DNA of 64,000 bases from an uncultured Flavihumibacter sp. (GTDB taxonomy: Bacteria; Bacteroidota; Bacteroidia; Chitinophagales; Chitinophagaceae). The position numbers and the translations under genes were made by a program. The notes below the pieces were generated by a model, which had not been told where the DNA came from, did no database searches, and saw only the letters and a list, made by a program, of their open reading frames with translations. Positions within the stretch are counted from its first letter, which is position 1. Each line of letters starts with the position of its first letter. Location: positions 17,034 through 81,033 of the forward strand of contig CABHOY010000034.1 in assembly GCA_902168105.1 (NCBI GenBank). Reading direction: 5' to 3'. Below are positions 33,304 through 43,647 of the stretch, piece after piece.

Positions 33304-35235
33304 TTATTTCACCAAAGTTACAGTGCCTTTCTTTAAAATGCTTTTGCCGGTTAAATCTTTTCCGGCAAGTATCCAGATGTAGGTGTCAACTGGTGCAGGC
33401 ATGCCTTTGATGGTGCCATCCCATCCTTTGCGGAAGTCGGTGGAAGAGAAGATTTCCTGGCCCCAGCGATTAAAGATGCGGAAGTATTCGTATTCAGTGA
33501 TTCCGACAGGAACGAAGCGGAAACGGTCGTTCTGTCCGTCGCCATTGGGACTGAAGGCGGTAGGAACATATACCTCCGGACCGGCGTAATACTTGACATT
33601 GATCGAATCATAACCAATGCATCCCTGCGAGTTGGAGACCTGTAGCAGGTAAGTGATATCATCATTGCCGCTAACGACAGGGTTTGAAACGTTTATATTA
33701 TTCAGGCCATTCGGTGGCGACCAGGCATAGAATTCCCCTCCGGTAGCATTCAGCTGCAGCTGCTGTCCTTTGGCGAGGATGGTGTCATTACCGGCAAAAG
33801 GATTGACTTCGTAGACGGTGATCTCCCGTGAAAGTGTAGCACTACACGATCGATCTGTAAGCAGGGAGAGTGTGACGGTATATGTGCCCCCCTCCTGGTA
33901 GACGTAATTCATTTGTGTACTGACGGCACTGGTTGGCTGTGGTGCGTCAGGTATACCAATGTCCCAGCGCCTGCTGGTAATTTTGCCATAGGTATAGGAA
34001 GAAATATCATTGAAGCGGATAGGTTTTCCCCGGCAAAGACCCTCCACCGTAAAATCGGCATTTAAACCCGGATAATTGTGTACAAAACCAGTTATGCTGT
34101 CTGTACAGGAAAGACCGCGGTTAACTACCAGTTTCACCGGGAAAATGCCGGTATCGGGGAACTGGTGAGTGAAGACAGCTTTATCAAAAGTGATAGTATC
34201 GGTACCGTCGCCAAAATCCCAGTAATAACTGGAAGTAAAGCCGGCATTACTGTAATTGGGAATGGTCACACCGAGATCCGGGCTGGCTACACAGTTCATG
34301 AGCACATCGGGAAAACCAGCGCTAATGTTGGTCGTGCAATTGAAGACTGTTAGCAACAGGTCTTTATGGTGAGTGCCCAATAATATTTTGGTTCGCCGGT
34401 CATATTCACTTACGCAAACGGAAATGACAAACTTTCCCTGACGGTTAGGTGTGCCTCTTAGTATACCTTTATTATCTATAGATATCTGCGGTGCACCTCC
34501 CATAGGATTGGCGCCCGAATAAGGCGTCACATAGTTGACGGTAGAATTGTAGGGCGGTGGATTGGCCGCTACGCCCTCACTGCGTGTAGAGCCTCCTGTG
34601 AGTGCGCTGCAAAGACTATAGGTAAGACTGTCACCATCGGGATCGAAGGCTGAATAATCAAAGGTAAAAGGCAGACTGTTACAGATAACGATCGCGCCAT
34701 CCTGCTTGAAATACACGCTGCTATTGGTAGGTCTCTTCTCTACTCCCGGAATGACAGTATAGAAGGTAGATCCCTCATGCTCGGAATCATAGATGTTGGT
34801 CAGCTTTTCCCCCCGGCAACAACGCTGATAGGTGACATAATATCCCCCATTGGCGGCTGGCAGTTCGACCGTATCCCGGTAATATGCTACTTCCAGGTTT
34901 TGTGTGCGGGGAGCCAGGCAGGGATTCTTGAGCGTATCACGGAGAGATTTCGTTTCTCTGATATAGAGTTGCCTGGCGTTGACAATACGGACGCCGCTGG
35001 CACTATATATATTGACTGGAACGGGGTTTTCGAAATGATCGAGACATCCTTGTATGGGACCGCAGGTAAAATCGGCATCCCGGTATAACTTGAGTACGAT
35101 CTCATATCTGTATTTGCCGTCGCCGGCGGTGCCCAAATATGCATAGTAAATTTCGCCGCCAATTATATGGTAAGCATCTGCTCTAACGTAGACAAAGGTG
35201 CAGCAAATAGCCAGAATAAGGAGTCGGTACATCAA
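33304..35235 (-). CDS. PKD-domain surface protein with gliding motility-associated (CHU_C) C-terminal domain
   Basis: A 643-residue secreted protein, predicted cargo of the type IX secretion system. It has a signal peptide (ending VRADA), the conserved N-terminal segment YHIIGGEIYYAYLG, Asp/Pro-rich beta regions, PKD-like repeats (YYWDFGDGTDTITFDKAVF near residue 340 and a second near 430), and the C-terminal type B sorting domain beginning VYVPTAFSPNGDGQNDRF, with FNRWGQEIF and KGWDGTIKG. Function is likely adhesion or cell-surface structure. The next gene upstream is a longer paralogue with the same organisation. Confidence 0.88.
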   Translation of the reverse strand: MMYRLLILAICCTFVYVRADAYHIIGGEIYYAYLGTAGDGKYRYEIVLKLYRDADFTCGPIQGCLDHFENPVPVNIYSASGVRIVNARQLYIRETKSLRDTLKNPCLAPRTQNLEVAYYRDTVELPAANGGYYVTYQRCCRGEKLTNIYDSEHEGSTFYTVIPGVEKRPTNSSVYFKQDGAIVICNSLPFTFDYSAFDPDGDSLTYSLCSALTGGSTRSEGVAANPPPYNSTVNYVTPYSGANPMGGAPQISIDNKGILRGTPNRQGKFVISVCVSEYDRRTKILLGTHHKDLLLTVFNCTTNISAGFPDVLMNCVASPDLGVTIPNYSNAGFTSSYYWDFGDGTDTITFDKAVFTHQFPDTGIFPVKLVVNRGLSCTDSITGFVHNYPGLNADFTVEGLCRGKPIRFNDISSYTYGKITSRRWDIGIPDAPQPTSAVSTQMNYVYQEGGTYTVTLSLLTDRSCSATLSREITVYEVNPFAGNDTILAKGQQLQLNATGGEFYAWSPPNGLNNINVSNPVVSGNDDITYLLQVSNSQGCIGYDSINVKYYAGPEVYVPTAFSPNGDGQNDRFRFVPVGITEYEYFRIFNRWGQEIFSSTDFRKGWDGTIKGMPAPVDTYIWILAGKDLTGKSILKKGTVTLVK

Positions 35236-35388
35236 AAGGGGCGCATAACGTAAAAATGACTTTCGTATAGGAATTTACAAAAAAATCCACCTTTAATAAA
35301 ATCATTTTTTCCAGTGTTTATGCGACTTTGGAAGTACTTGTACAGTAGATCATTACAGTTGATAGTATGTAATTAAATGAAGTATTTT

Positions 35389-38034
35389 CTATCTGAGGAG
35401 TGTTACAGTTCCTTTTCTTAAGACGGTTTCGTTATCTACATTTTTGCCTTGCACCACCCAAACGTAGCTGCCTACCGCTGCAGGAGAACCATTAAAGTAA
35501 CCATCCCATCCTTTCATATATTGTGTTGTACTGAACATAAGCTTTCCCCAGCGGTCATATACGCGGAAGAAGTCCATCTGTACAATGCCTACGGGCAGCG
35601 GACGGAAAATATCGTTCTGGCCGTCGCCGTTAGGAGAGAAGCCTGTAGGTACGTAGATGTCGGGACCTGCTATAAAACGGACTTTGATATTATCCCTGCC
35701 GGAGCAGCCTTCTGCCGTATAGACGGTTACGGTATAAGTGATGTCGCGATTGATGGTAGTGGTTGGGTTATAGATATTCGGGTTATCAAGACCAGTTACC
35801 GGCGTCCATATATAACTGATACCACCGGAGGCATTTAACTGAAATGGCTGGTTCAGGATAGCAATGGTATCGTTACCGGCAAAAGCAGGCACCGGAGGCA
35901 CAACATTGATAACAACACTGTCCATAACTGGCTTCGGACAACCCAGTACGTCGGTTACGGTAACAACATATTGAGTGGTATCGGTTGGCCGGGCGATAGT
36001 ATTGGCGCTTCTTGGAGCTGACAACGTTGTTGTCGGCGTCCACTGATAAGAGCTTCCTCCTGTTGCACGCAGCGTTACCTGTTCACCATAACAAATGGTA
36101 GTATCTTCACCGGCATAGGCTACAGGAGGATCTACAATACGCAATTGTACATTATCCTGACCGCTGCAGTCGCCAAGATCTCCTCTTACAGTATAACCTA
36201 CTGATGGCGCCGGGGGAACGATGGAAAGTACAGGACCAGTGCCTATTTGCGTGCTGGTAGCTGTATTGAACCAGGTAAGCGGATAATTGCCATCGGGGAA
36301 TGCACGGATATGTACTTCGTCGCCTGTACATACCGTACTGTCGGCAATGGTCGTTACCACCAGTTTGTCCCTCACGTCAATGGCAATGCGTTTGCTGTTA
36401 CTACATCCTGTCTGGTCTGTGAACGTTACGGTATAAGCCGTATCTCTTTTGGGAAATATAGTCGGGTTGGCAGTATTGGCGTTATTGATGTTATATGAAG
36501 GACTCCACGTATATGTTCCGTTGACCACATTGCCGTCTACCACGCTTTCTGCATGTAGTTGAATAAAATTCAGGATACATAGCAGGGTATCTGGTGTCGT
36601 GGCCAGGGGGGGCTTATCATAAATAATAAGATCGGTCGTATCAAAACGTTCGCATCCCTGTTCTGTTTTAACTTGTAATATCACCTGGTAGTTACCTGGT
36701 CCGGGATATTGGTAGCGTGTGTCTTTTTGCAGCGAGGTATCGGCATCTGTCGTCTCTACGCCAAAGTCCCAACGGTAATAGTTAATTCTGTCAGAAGTGC
36801 TGGAGGTGGTAGAGGTGTTGGTGAAAACAGTTGTAGTGTTACTACATAAGCCACTGGCCCGTACGATAGGTCTCAGCAATGGATATACATAGGCGGTGGC
36901 AATAGCGCTGTCACCACAATTACTTTGCCTGTCCACCCACAGTTTTACGGTATAAGTGCCGTCCTGTGTATAGGTATGTTGTATCGGATCGCTGCTATTT
37001 GTCTTTAACGTCTGGCCATCCCCGAAATCCCATTCATAGGGTTTACCTTCCGTACTGTTGTTGATAAACGTTATGGTATAGCCGGAACAGTCGTTGTATT
37101 TTTCCGGCATAGCGGCAACGACTGACTTAATGCAGGTAGTTACATTGACATGGAAATCTTTCCGGTGAATCCCAAGCAGTCTGCCGTTCCGGTATTCGGA
37201 AGCACAGACGGTTACCACGTATTTGCCTGGGTTGGGTGCAGTCCCGGAGATAACGCCGGTTTGCGGGTTTATAATGGCTCCTGCTCCCAGCGGACTACTG
37301 CCGGAGTAGGGACTTTTATAGGGGATCAATCCATAGGGAGGCGCAATTGCTGCAGGTGGGATCCCTGATTGGTCAGTTGTCTTTCCTCCACCATAGGCAT
37401 CGCAGAAAGAATAAACGATCTGATCTCCATCAGGGTCGATCGCTGAGAAATCGTAAGTGAATTTTTTATTGGCACAGACAAGTACCGCTTCATCTTTTGC
37501 GAAGTAAGGACTTGAATTATCCAGTATTGCATCTTTTCCGGGTAATTCTGTGAAATAGGTGGCGCCGTTTCCGGGGTTATTCTGCTCATCATTGGGATTC
37601 CTGGTGTCGATGATGTTTTCCATAGTAAAATCACGACAGCAGCTTTGGAAGGCGACGACATATCCGGAAGTACTGACAGGAACGGTAATATTCTGTACGT
37701 ATATGCCGATCTGGAAACAAATGTTAGGAGGGTTAACGATACATGGATCTATCTGCCCCAACTCTTTTTGTTCTTTACTTGCGCGTTGAACCAGTGGTTG
37801 AGCAAACCGTGAATTGGTTTCTTTGTTGAAAACAGTAAAGTAAACTGATTCCGGTAATTCTGCTATATTCTGTCCGCTACCGCATATGCGGAACAACTTC
37901 AATGTCACCTGATAAGTCAGATTATTACCACTGCTGCTGATATACTTATACGACATTTCTCCCCCAATGATATGGGAAGCCCGCGTCATGTATCCAAAGG
38001 AAAGAATGATAAGCAGTATAAGGGTTCTTTTCAC
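35389..38034 (-). CDS. Large PKD-domain surface protein with CHU_C C-terminal domain
   Basis: An 881-residue paralogue of the neighbouring surface protein. The signal peptide (VKRTLILLIILSFGYMTRA) leads into SHIIGGEMSYKYISSSGNN, the same N-terminal domain as in the paralogue. PKD repeats follow (EWDFGDGQTLKTNSSDP near residue 345 and RWDFGVETTDADTS near 440), then immunoglobulin-like repeats with CYGEQVTLRATGGSSYQW and NQPFQLNASGGISYIW, and the terminal type IX sorting domain (IYVPTGFSPNGDGQNDIF). I place the start at GTG 38034, two bases past the hydrolase stop; TTG 38040 is an alternative. Upstream codons belong to the hydrolase region. Confidence 0.86.
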   Translation of the reverse strand: MKRTLILLIILSFGYMTRASHIIGGEMSYKYISSSGNNLTYQVTLKLFRICGSGQNIAELPESVYFTVFNKETNSRFAQPLVQRASKEQKELGQIDPCIVNPPNICFQIGIYVQNITVPVSTSGYVVAFQSCCRDFTMENIIDTRNPNDEQNNPGNGATYFTELPGKDAILDNSSPYFAKDEAVLVCANKKFTYDFSAIDPDGDQIVYSFCDAYGGGKTTDQSGIPPAAIAPPYGLIPYKSPYSGSSPLGAGAIINPQTGVISGTAPNPGKYVVTVCASEYRNGRLLGIHRKDFHVNVTTCIKSVVAAMPEKYNDCSGYTITFINNSTEGKPYEWDFGDGQTLKTNSSDPIQHTYTQDGTYTVKLWVDRQSNCGDSAIATAYVYPLLRPIVRASGLCSNTTTVFTNTSTTSSTSDRINYYRWDFGVETTDADTSLQKDTRYQYPGPGNYQVILQVKTEQGCERFDTTDLIIYDKPPLATTPDTLLCILNFIQLHAESVVDGNVVNGTYTWSPSYNINNANTANPTIFPKRDTAYTVTFTDQTGCSNSKRIAIDVRDKLVVTTIADSTVCTGDEVHIRAFPDGNYPLTWFNTATSTQIGTGPVLSIVPPAPSVGYTVRGDLGDCSGQDNVQLRIVDPPVAYAGEDTTICYGEQVTLRATGGSSYQWTPTTTLSAPRSANTIARPTDTTQYVVTVTDVLGCPKPVMDSVVINVVPPVPAFAGNDTIAILNQPFQLNASGGISYIWTPVTGLDNPNIYNPTTTINRDITYTVTVYTAEGCSGRDNIKVRFIAGPDIYVPTGFSPNGDGQNDIFRPLPVGIVQMDFFRVYDRWGKLMFSTTQYMKGWDGYFNGSPAAVGSYVWVVQGKNVDNETVLRKGTVTLLR

Positions 38035-38036
38035 GT

Positions 38037-38822
38037 TCAATATTGTTGGCAAAAAAGAATAAACTGTTCCAATAGTTGTCTGCTGGCATCCGGAACTTCC
38101 CACATCCCCATATGGCCGGTGTCCTCAAAAATATGGATGCTGCTGATACGTGGCATGGATACCTGTGGCAGAACATTCTGCATGGGTACGGCGGTATCGT
38201 CTTTACCTATTACAAACAAAACTGGTACGGAAAGGGACGATAGCACGGTTGTCCGGTCAGGGCGTTGTATCATAGCCTCATAATAAGCCACCTGTGATGA
38301 CTGCGGGCATTGCAAACACATCTGAATATACGACTCTATCTGTTCAGGATGTTGCTTTTTATAAGCAGGGCTGAACATATTAGGCATTGTCTGTTTCACA
38401 AAAGCCTCATTCCCATACTTCTCAATCATATTGATGGATTTCCGGCGGGCTTCTTTTTTTTCTTCATTGTCCGGAGCAGCCGTAGAATGAAATAATCCAA
38501 GTCCCTGTATCAGCGAAGGATATTTCTCAGCCAGCGCCAGGGCCACATAACCGCCCATGGAATGACCTATTATGACTGCTTTGGATATACCTTCTTCTTT
38601 TAGAAGATCGTTTATATATTCAGCCATACTCTCCATGCTCAACGTACTTGTTACCGGAACGTCGCCCGTACCGGGAAGGTCAGGTGCTATCACATAAAAT
38701 TGTTCGCTTAAGGCGTCCAGTTGTTCGCGCCAGATCTGGTTATTCTCAGAAAAACCGTGTATCAGCACCAATGCCGGCTTGCTTTTTAGATCAGTATTTT
38801 GGGTAAAAGGTTTATTGGACAC
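38037..38822 (-). CDS. Alpha/beta hydrolase
   Basis: A 261-residue alpha/beta hydrolase. The oxyanion segment is LVLIHGFSENNQIW near residue 18, the nucleophile elbow is GHSMGGYVALALA near 95 (Ser of GHSMGG), the acid Asp is probably in FVIGKDDTAVP near 211, and the catalytic His is in EDTGHMGMWE near 239. The substrate cannot be predicted: esterase, haloperoxidase-like and MenH-like enzymes share this pattern. It has no signal peptide and is probably cytosolic. Its stop is two bases from the start of the large surface protein, which suggests co-transcription. Confidence 0.85.
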   Translation of the reverse strand: MSNKPFTQNTDLKSKPALVLIHGFSENNQIWREQLDALSEQFYVIAPDLPGTGDVPVTSTLSMESMAEYINDLLKEEGISKAVIIGHSMGGYVALALAEKYPSLIQGLGLFHSTAAPDNEEKKEARRKSINMIEKYGNEAFVKQTMPNMFSPAYKKQHPEQIESYIQMCLQCPQSSQVAYYEAMIQRPDRTTVLSSLSVPVLFVIGKDDTAVPMQNVLPQVSMPRISSIHIFEDTGHMGMWEVPDASRQLLEQFILFCQQY

Positions 38823-38840
38823 TAGAAAATAATTTTGGAA

Positions 38841-40448
38841 TCAGGAATTGGGCGTGGAAGGCCTGAACTTCAGGTAAAAACTAAACAATATCATCACAAT
38901 ACAGAAAGCAACCGCCGCTTTGGATATAAGATCCCCAAATCTTACGTAGAACGTAAATGTATCGCCCGGTGTTACATTTCCTTCTATAACTCCTTCTTTC
39001 CAATATGGTAATGGTTGTTGGAGCCTGCCCATAGGGTCAATGATACAGGAAACGCCTGTGTTGGCGCTGCGGGCTACCCAGCGGCGGGTTTCAATAGCCC
39101 TGAGACGGGCATATTGTACGTGCTGGCGGTGGCCCTCTGTATCGCCCCACCAGCCGTCGTTTGTAATGACAAACAGCAGGTTGGCCCCTTGCCTTACGTG
39201 TTCTGCTACAAACTCGCCGTATACAGACTCGTAACAAATTGTGGGTAACACCTTTATGCGGGTACGGGTGTCTTCCAGCAGTTCAACGCCAGGCGTAAGA
39301 CCATATCCTCCCGTGATGCCTCCCATATCCAGTGCCAGCGATTTCATGAAGGACATATAACGCGCGTAGGGTATCAGTTCAACCCCCGGTACCAGTTTAG
39401 CTTTATGATAAACCTGTACAGAATGAGATGTGTCAACCTGAATGGCGGAATTGAACGCATCATACCTGAAGTTACCGTCTTCTGAACTACGGGCCATTTT
39501 AGGAGCTTCATCCACCATATCGTAGCGTCTCAGGGTAGTGGCACCGCTTACAAGGGTTGCTTTAGGATACCGCCTGAGGAATTGCCTGATCTGTTCCGTT
39601 TCATCTTCATAAGACAGTTTGTGTTCCCACACGCCATGTGTAAATAACGCAGTTTCCGGCCAGATAATATATGAAGTGTTACTGTCGGCTTTCTGAGCAG
39701 ACAGGGCCAATAGTTTTTTCAGCTGCAGGTCCTCATTCTCTTCTGCAAATTTGTCGTAAGGATCAATATTAGGCTGAACGATCACTATCCGAGCAGAGGG
39801 GCCTTTAGGCGCTTCGAAATTGTATTGTACCAGCGAACTGAGTAACAGCGGAATGATAATAACAGCTGCTGGTTTCCAGCCAGTTTTCCATAAAAAGGTG
39901 GTTACAGCAACAGGATATTGTTTGCGTTGTAACCAGGTATGATAGATCAGGATATTACTGATCAGTATCCAGAGCGTACCGCCGCTCACGCCGGTGTATT
40001 CATACCATTGTATCCAGGAGGGGTGCATGGCAAAGGCATTACCCAGGCTAAGCCAGGGCCAGCTGAACTCCCAGTTAAGATGGATGTATTCAAACGTTAA
40101 CCAATATACTATGAACGCAAAATATCCGGCAGTCTGGCCTACCCGTACCCGTGTACGATGATAACCTAATAAGGGTACACTCATCACCAGGGTATTGATC
40201 AGGTTAGCGGCAAGACCGCTTGCCGGAACGGTGGTGTTACCTACCCACCAGGTGGTGGCTACGTTCCAGAGAAATAAGGTCAGGAAGATACATCCGAAGT
40301 ATTTACCACGGTGCCCCACAAGATCAGCTATCCGCAGCAAAGGGATAAATGCAATGAATATCAGGAAGGTAAGGGGAGAGGTTGGCCATGCGGCCCATAA
40401 CAGCAATGCACCGGCAAGGCTTAGTAGTATGGGTAACCAGCGGTTCAT
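38841..40448 (-). CDS. lnt: Apolipoprotein N-acyltransferase
   Basis: A 535-residue inner membrane enzyme that adds the third acyl chain to lipoproteins. About seven or eight transmembrane segments occupy residues 1-215, followed by a periplasmic nitrilase-like domain. The Glu-Lys-Cys triad is visible: IIWPETALFTHG near residue 265, VYHKAKLVPGVELIPY near 350, and TICYESVYGEF near 405. A final transmembrane helix (AAVAFCIVMILFSFYL) ends the protein. The length is normal for the family. Confidence 0.92.
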   Translation of the reverse strand: MNRWLPILLSLAGALLLWAAWPTSPLTFLIFIAFIPLLRIADLVGHRGKYFGCIFLTLFLWNVATTWWVGNTTVPASGLAANLINTLVMSVPLLGYHRTRVRVGQTAGYFAFIVYWLTFEYIHLNWEFSWPWLSLGNAFAMHPSWIQWYEYTGVSGGTLWILISNILIYHTWLQRKQYPVAVTTFLWKTGWKPAAVIIIPLLLSSLVQYNFEAPKGPSARIVIVQPNIDPYDKFAEENEDLQLKKLLALSAQKADSNTSYIIWPETALFTHGVWEHKLSYEDETEQIRQFLRRYPKATLVSGATTLRRYDMVDEAPKMARSSEDGNFRYDAFNSAIQVDTSHSVQVYHKAKLVPGVELIPYARYMSFMKSLALDMGGITGGYGLTPGVELLEDTRTRIKVLPTICYESVYGEFVAEHVRQGANLLFVITNDGWWGDTEGHRQHVQYARLRAIETRRWVARSANTGVSCIIDPMGRLQQPLPYWKEGVIEGNVTPGDTFTFYVRFGDLISKAAVAFCIVMILFSFYLKFRPSTPNS

Positions 40449-40579
40449 AGTAGATTCATTTTATAACCGGTTATCCATAGTAATAGATAACCGTAATATT
40501 ATTGTCTGATCGCCCTGTTGACGGACGAGAAAAAGCGAATATAAAAGTAGTATGGGAAATAAATTATTAAATAATAATA

Positions 40580-40609
40580 AAAGCCCCCTGACTTGCGGCA
40601 GGAGGCTTT
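40580..40609 (-). terminator. Terminator after guaB
   Basis: AAAGCCCCCTG and CAGGAGGCTTT pair over 11 positions with one mismatch, loop of eight; read on the minus strand it is followed by TTATTATTA. It is the only feature found in the 277-bp gap 40449-40725. Confidence 0.75.
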
Positions 40610-40725
40610 ATCATTATTTTACGATGATGGTCAAACATCAATTATCTGTCAACTGTATACTGTAAATCGTCAATCACTTCCAGTCATTATTGTTGTCAGA
40701 TCATCATGTATTATCAGCTGAAAAA

Positions 40726-42198
40726 TTATCTGCTGTAATTTGGTGCTTCTTTAGTGATCACCACATCATGTGGATGATTTTCCTTCTGGGTAGCAGGAGA
40801 TATTTTGATGAACTGTGCAGCTTGCAGTGTTTTCACATCTTTGGAACCTGTGAGGCCCATACCTGCACGCAGACCACCTACAAATTGCTGGATCACTTCC
40901 GACAGTAAACCTTTGTAAGGTACGCGGCCTACGATACCTTCCGGTACTAGTTTCTTGATATCGTCTTCTTCCTGGAAATAGCGGTCCTTACTACCTTCTA
41001 CCATTGCTTCCAGTGAACCCATCCCACGATAGGATTTGAATTTACGGCCTTCGTAGATGATCGTTTCTCCAGGGCTTTCTTCCACACCTGCAAAGATGGA
41101 ACCTGCCATGATACTGGATGCACCTGCAGCCAGGGCTTTTACCATGTCTCCTGTGTAACGGATACCACCGTCTGCGATCACTGGTACACCTGTTTTCTTC
41201 AGAGCTTCAGCAGCCAGCATTACAGCGGAAAGTTGAGGGAAACCAGCTCCTGTTACTACACGGGTAGTACAGATCGAACCAGGTCCTACACCAACTTTTA
41301 CGGCATCTGCACCTGCATTTGCCAGCGCCAGTGCACCTTCGCCAGTAGCTACGTTTCCAGCTATTACTTCGAGTTTCGGGAAAGCTTTTTTCAGTTTCTT
41401 AAGGCTGTTAATTACAGCAATGGAGTGACCATGTGAGCTATCCAGGCAAACCACATCCACACCTACATTGATCAGTGCCTGAGCCCTGTCCAGTACATCG
41501 GGAGTGATACCAAGAGCAGCGCCTACCAACAGACGACCATAGGCGTCTTTTACAGCATTAGGATAGCTGGATACCTGCAAGATGTCCCTGTAAGTGATCA
41601 GGCCAACCAGTTTACCGCTTTTGGCTACCACAGGCAGCTTTTCGATTTTATTCTGCTGAAGGATCTTTTCTGCTTTTTTCAGGTCCATTCCTTCCGGAGC
41701 TGTGATCAGGTTGTGTGATGTCATTACTTCACTTACCGGACGTTTCGGGTTTCTTTCAAAACGCAGATCACGATTGGTGAGTATGCCCACCAACTTATTA
41801 CCATCATCCACAATAGGAATACCACCGATGCTGTTTTCTTTCATCAGGCGGAGTGCTTCTCCGATAGTAGCATTGGCATGCAGGGTAACCGGGTCGAGTA
41901 TCAGGCCGTTTTCACTGCGCTTTACTTTTCTCACCAGTTCTGCCTGTTTTTCAATGCTCATATTTTTATGCAGAATACCAATGCCTCCCTGACGAGCCAG
42001 TGAAATGGCCAGGTTAGCTTCAGTAACAGTATCCATGGCAGCAGAGACCATCGGTATGTTAAGGCGTATGTTTTTGGTAAGTTGCGTTGAGATGTTCACG
42101 TCTCTGGGTAGTACCTCAGAGTAGGCTGGAACCAGGAGTACGTCGTCAAAAGTTAGTCCGTCCTCTACAAATTTCGGTTTCGATTTTCCGGCAGGCAT
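40726..42198 (-). CDS. guaB: Inosine-5'-monophosphate dehydrogenase
   Basis: A 490-residue IMPDH, the NAD-dependent step from IMP to XMP in GMP synthesis. It opens with the TIM-barrel start [20 protein letters not shown], has a pair of CBS domains at about residues 95-210 ([17 protein letters not shown] and [15 protein letters not shown]), and carries the active-site loop Cys in [16 protein letters not shown] near 305. The flap has [20 protein letters not shown] and [10 protein letters not shown]. It stands alone. A TACATTTG box on the minus strand (42235-42242) fits its promoter. Confidence 0.97.
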   Translation of the reverse strand: MPAGKSKPKFVEDGLTFDDVLLVPAYSEVLPRDVNISTQLTKNIRLNIPMVSAAMDTVTEANLAISLARQGGIGILHKNMSIEKQAELVRKVKRSENGLILDPVTLHANATIGEALRLMKENSIGGIPIVDDGNKLVGILTNRDLRFERNPKRPVSEVMTSHNLITAPEGMDLKKAEKILQQNKIEKLPVVAKSGKLVGLITYRDILQVSSYPNAVKDAYGRLLVGAALGITPDVLDRAQALINVGVDVVCLDSSHGHSIAVINSLKKLKKAFPKLEVIAGNVATGEGALALANAGADAVKVGVGPGSICTTRVVTGAGFPQLSAVMLAAEALKKTGVPVIADGGIRYTGDMVKALAAGASSIMAGSIFAGVEESPGETIIYEGRKFKSYRGMGSLEAMVEGSKDRYFQEEDDIKKLVPEGIVGRVPYKGLLSEVIQQFVGGLRAGMGLTGSKDVKTLQAAQFIKISPATQKENHPHDVVITKEAPNYSR

Positions 42199-42234
42199 GT
42201 TGCAACTATTTGTCAGTTATTAAATAATTGCACG

Positions 42235-42242
42235 CAAATGTA
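42235..42242 (-). promoter_or_regulatory. -7 box of guaB
   Basis: Minus-strand TACATTTG, exact TAnnTTTG match, 36 bp before the guaB ATG. Confidence 0.5.
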
Positions 42243-42292
42243 CACCTATTTAGGCAAATAGAAAAATGTTGCTACAACAGGTGATGTTAAGA

Positions 42293-43021
42293 TTACCTGA
42301 ACAGTGTTAACAAATAGCTGCTCAGCAGCCCTGTCATAATTGCAATGAAGAAACTCAAAAATGTCCCGATCACCACATATTCAGTCAGTTTAGTCTCTTT
42401 TGGTTCTTTCAGATCTCCAAATCTGAATACTGATTTGGCGGCTAGTAGAAAACCTACTCCTTCCCATCTGCCCATCAGAATAAAAGTCAGTATCATCAGC
42501 CGTTCCAGGAATCCGATCCATTCACCGGCATCCTTTAGTGATTCTACGGCTATATTCTGACTGGGGCTGCTGTTGGGCGTCCACCGGGAAATGGTGTTTT
42601 TCGTAATGATGGATGCAGGTTTCAACACAAACAGGATGGCAATACCTATTATAAGACTTTTGACAGTAATAAGACTGGAATAGTACCATGTTATTTTTTC
42701 GTGAAATGACCATACTGCAACGAGAATTGCCATGTGCGCCAGCTGATCTCCGAAGAACCATGTCCTTTGCCACGCGGGTTGCTGGAACTGCAGTTTTATG
42801 CCATCGATCAGCAGGTGGGAGAACATGATCAGCAGCGCCATCTTCCAGTTATAAATATTCCAGGTGACCAGCAGTATCAGCCAGAAGTGAATAAGCACGT
42901 GGATGTACAGGTAGGGAGAGCGCCATTTCAAAACTTCCTTATTGGCAACCCACTTGTTATTTTGCAGGAAAAAATCACCCAGGATATGCGCTAAAAATAG
43001 TTGCAGTAAGAGTATTATCAT
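42293..43021 (-). CDS. DUF3307 membrane protein (SatE-like)
   Basis: A 242-residue integral membrane protein of the DUF3307 family. It opens MIILLLQLFLAHILGDFFLQ, followed by the conserved LIHFWLILLVTW and FSHLLIDGIKL segments with His and Asp in the membrane, and has about six transmembrane helices. The function is unknown; the His/Asp pattern recalls membrane metal-dependent enzymes such as LexA-linked or phage-like hydrolases, but that is weak. ATG 43021 follows the satD stop by one base. The DUF3307-SatD pair is conserved as satE-satD in streptococci, if I recall correctly. Confidence 0.8.
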   Translation of the reverse strand: MIILLLQLFLAHILGDFFLQNNKWVANKEVLKWRSPYLYIHVLIHFWLILLVTWNIYNWKMALLIMFSHLLIDGIKLQFQQPAWQRTWFFGDQLAHMAILVAVWSFHEKITWYYSSLITVKSLIIGIAILFVLKPASIITKNTISRWTPNSSPSQNIAVESLKDAGEWIGFLERLMILTFILMGRWEGVGFLLAAKSVFRFGDLKEPKETKLTEYVVIGTFLSFFIAIMTGLLSSYLLTLFR

Positions 43022-43022
43022 A

Positions 43023-43640
43023 TCATGCAAGTGTTTTAGTAATACATTTTCGATAGAATTCCTCCAATGCCATCACTTCCTCATAATGAGCCCTTTTCTG
43101 CCCCTCACTTATTGTTGACTGTGTGCGCTCGATCCTGTCACCCAGCTCTTTCTGCGAAAGCCCGCTATTGGCAATGGAAATGGCTACCAGTTGAGCTGTT
43201 GCCGGAGTCCATCTGTCCAATGCAATAGACGCCAGCCGGAACATCAGGTTCAATTCTTCATCCAGTTCCGGCCAGGGACTTTTTATACTTAAACGCTGTT
43301 TTTGCTTTTTTAATTCTTCAAATGTTTCACCTGAATGAATAAAGGCGGGTCCGTTGGATTCAGTAATACGTGAGGCATTGTAACTTTTCTCACCTATTCC
43401 GATACCTATTCTGACATCCAGCTTATCTATTGACTTTATACAGGCTTTGATACGGATGGCTGCCAGCAACGCATCCTGAGGATTGCTGATCTCCAGCTGG
43501 AAGCTATCCCCTCTGAATATCTCCCATGTTTTCGGTGATTTTCCCCATTCTCCCAGCAGCTCCTTCAAAGGATGCAGCCAGATGGATGGGTCGTTTTTTC
43601 CCCGTGAGTTAATAATATCACCTGTGATAACACTCGTCAT
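43023..43640 (-). CDS. SatD family protein with C-terminal helix-turn-helix
   Basis: A 205-residue SatD-like protein. It opens MTSVITGDIINSRGK, a family signature, then WEIFRGDSFQLEI and VRIGIGIGEKSY, reminiscent of a nucleotidyl cyclase-like fold. The C-terminal third has a helix-turn-helix of sigma-region-4 type (GLSQKELGDRIERTQSTISE, about residues 160-180), so it probably binds DNA. I chose ATG 43640; the earlier ATG 43658 lies inside the first palindrome of an operator array. That array (43648-43753) lies right upstream, suggesting autoregulation. Biological role unknown. Confidence 0.72.
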   Translation of the reverse strand: MTSVITGDIINSRGKNDPSIWLHPLKELLGEWGKSPKTWEIFRGDSFQLEISNPQDALLAAIRIKACIKSIDKLDVRIGIGIGEKSYNASRITESNGPAFIHSGETFEELKKQKQRLSIKSPWPELDEELNLMFRLASIALDRWTPATAQLVAISIANSGLSQKELGDRIERTQSTISEGQKRAHYEEVMALEEFYRKCITKTLA

Positions 43641-43647
43641 ACTATAA

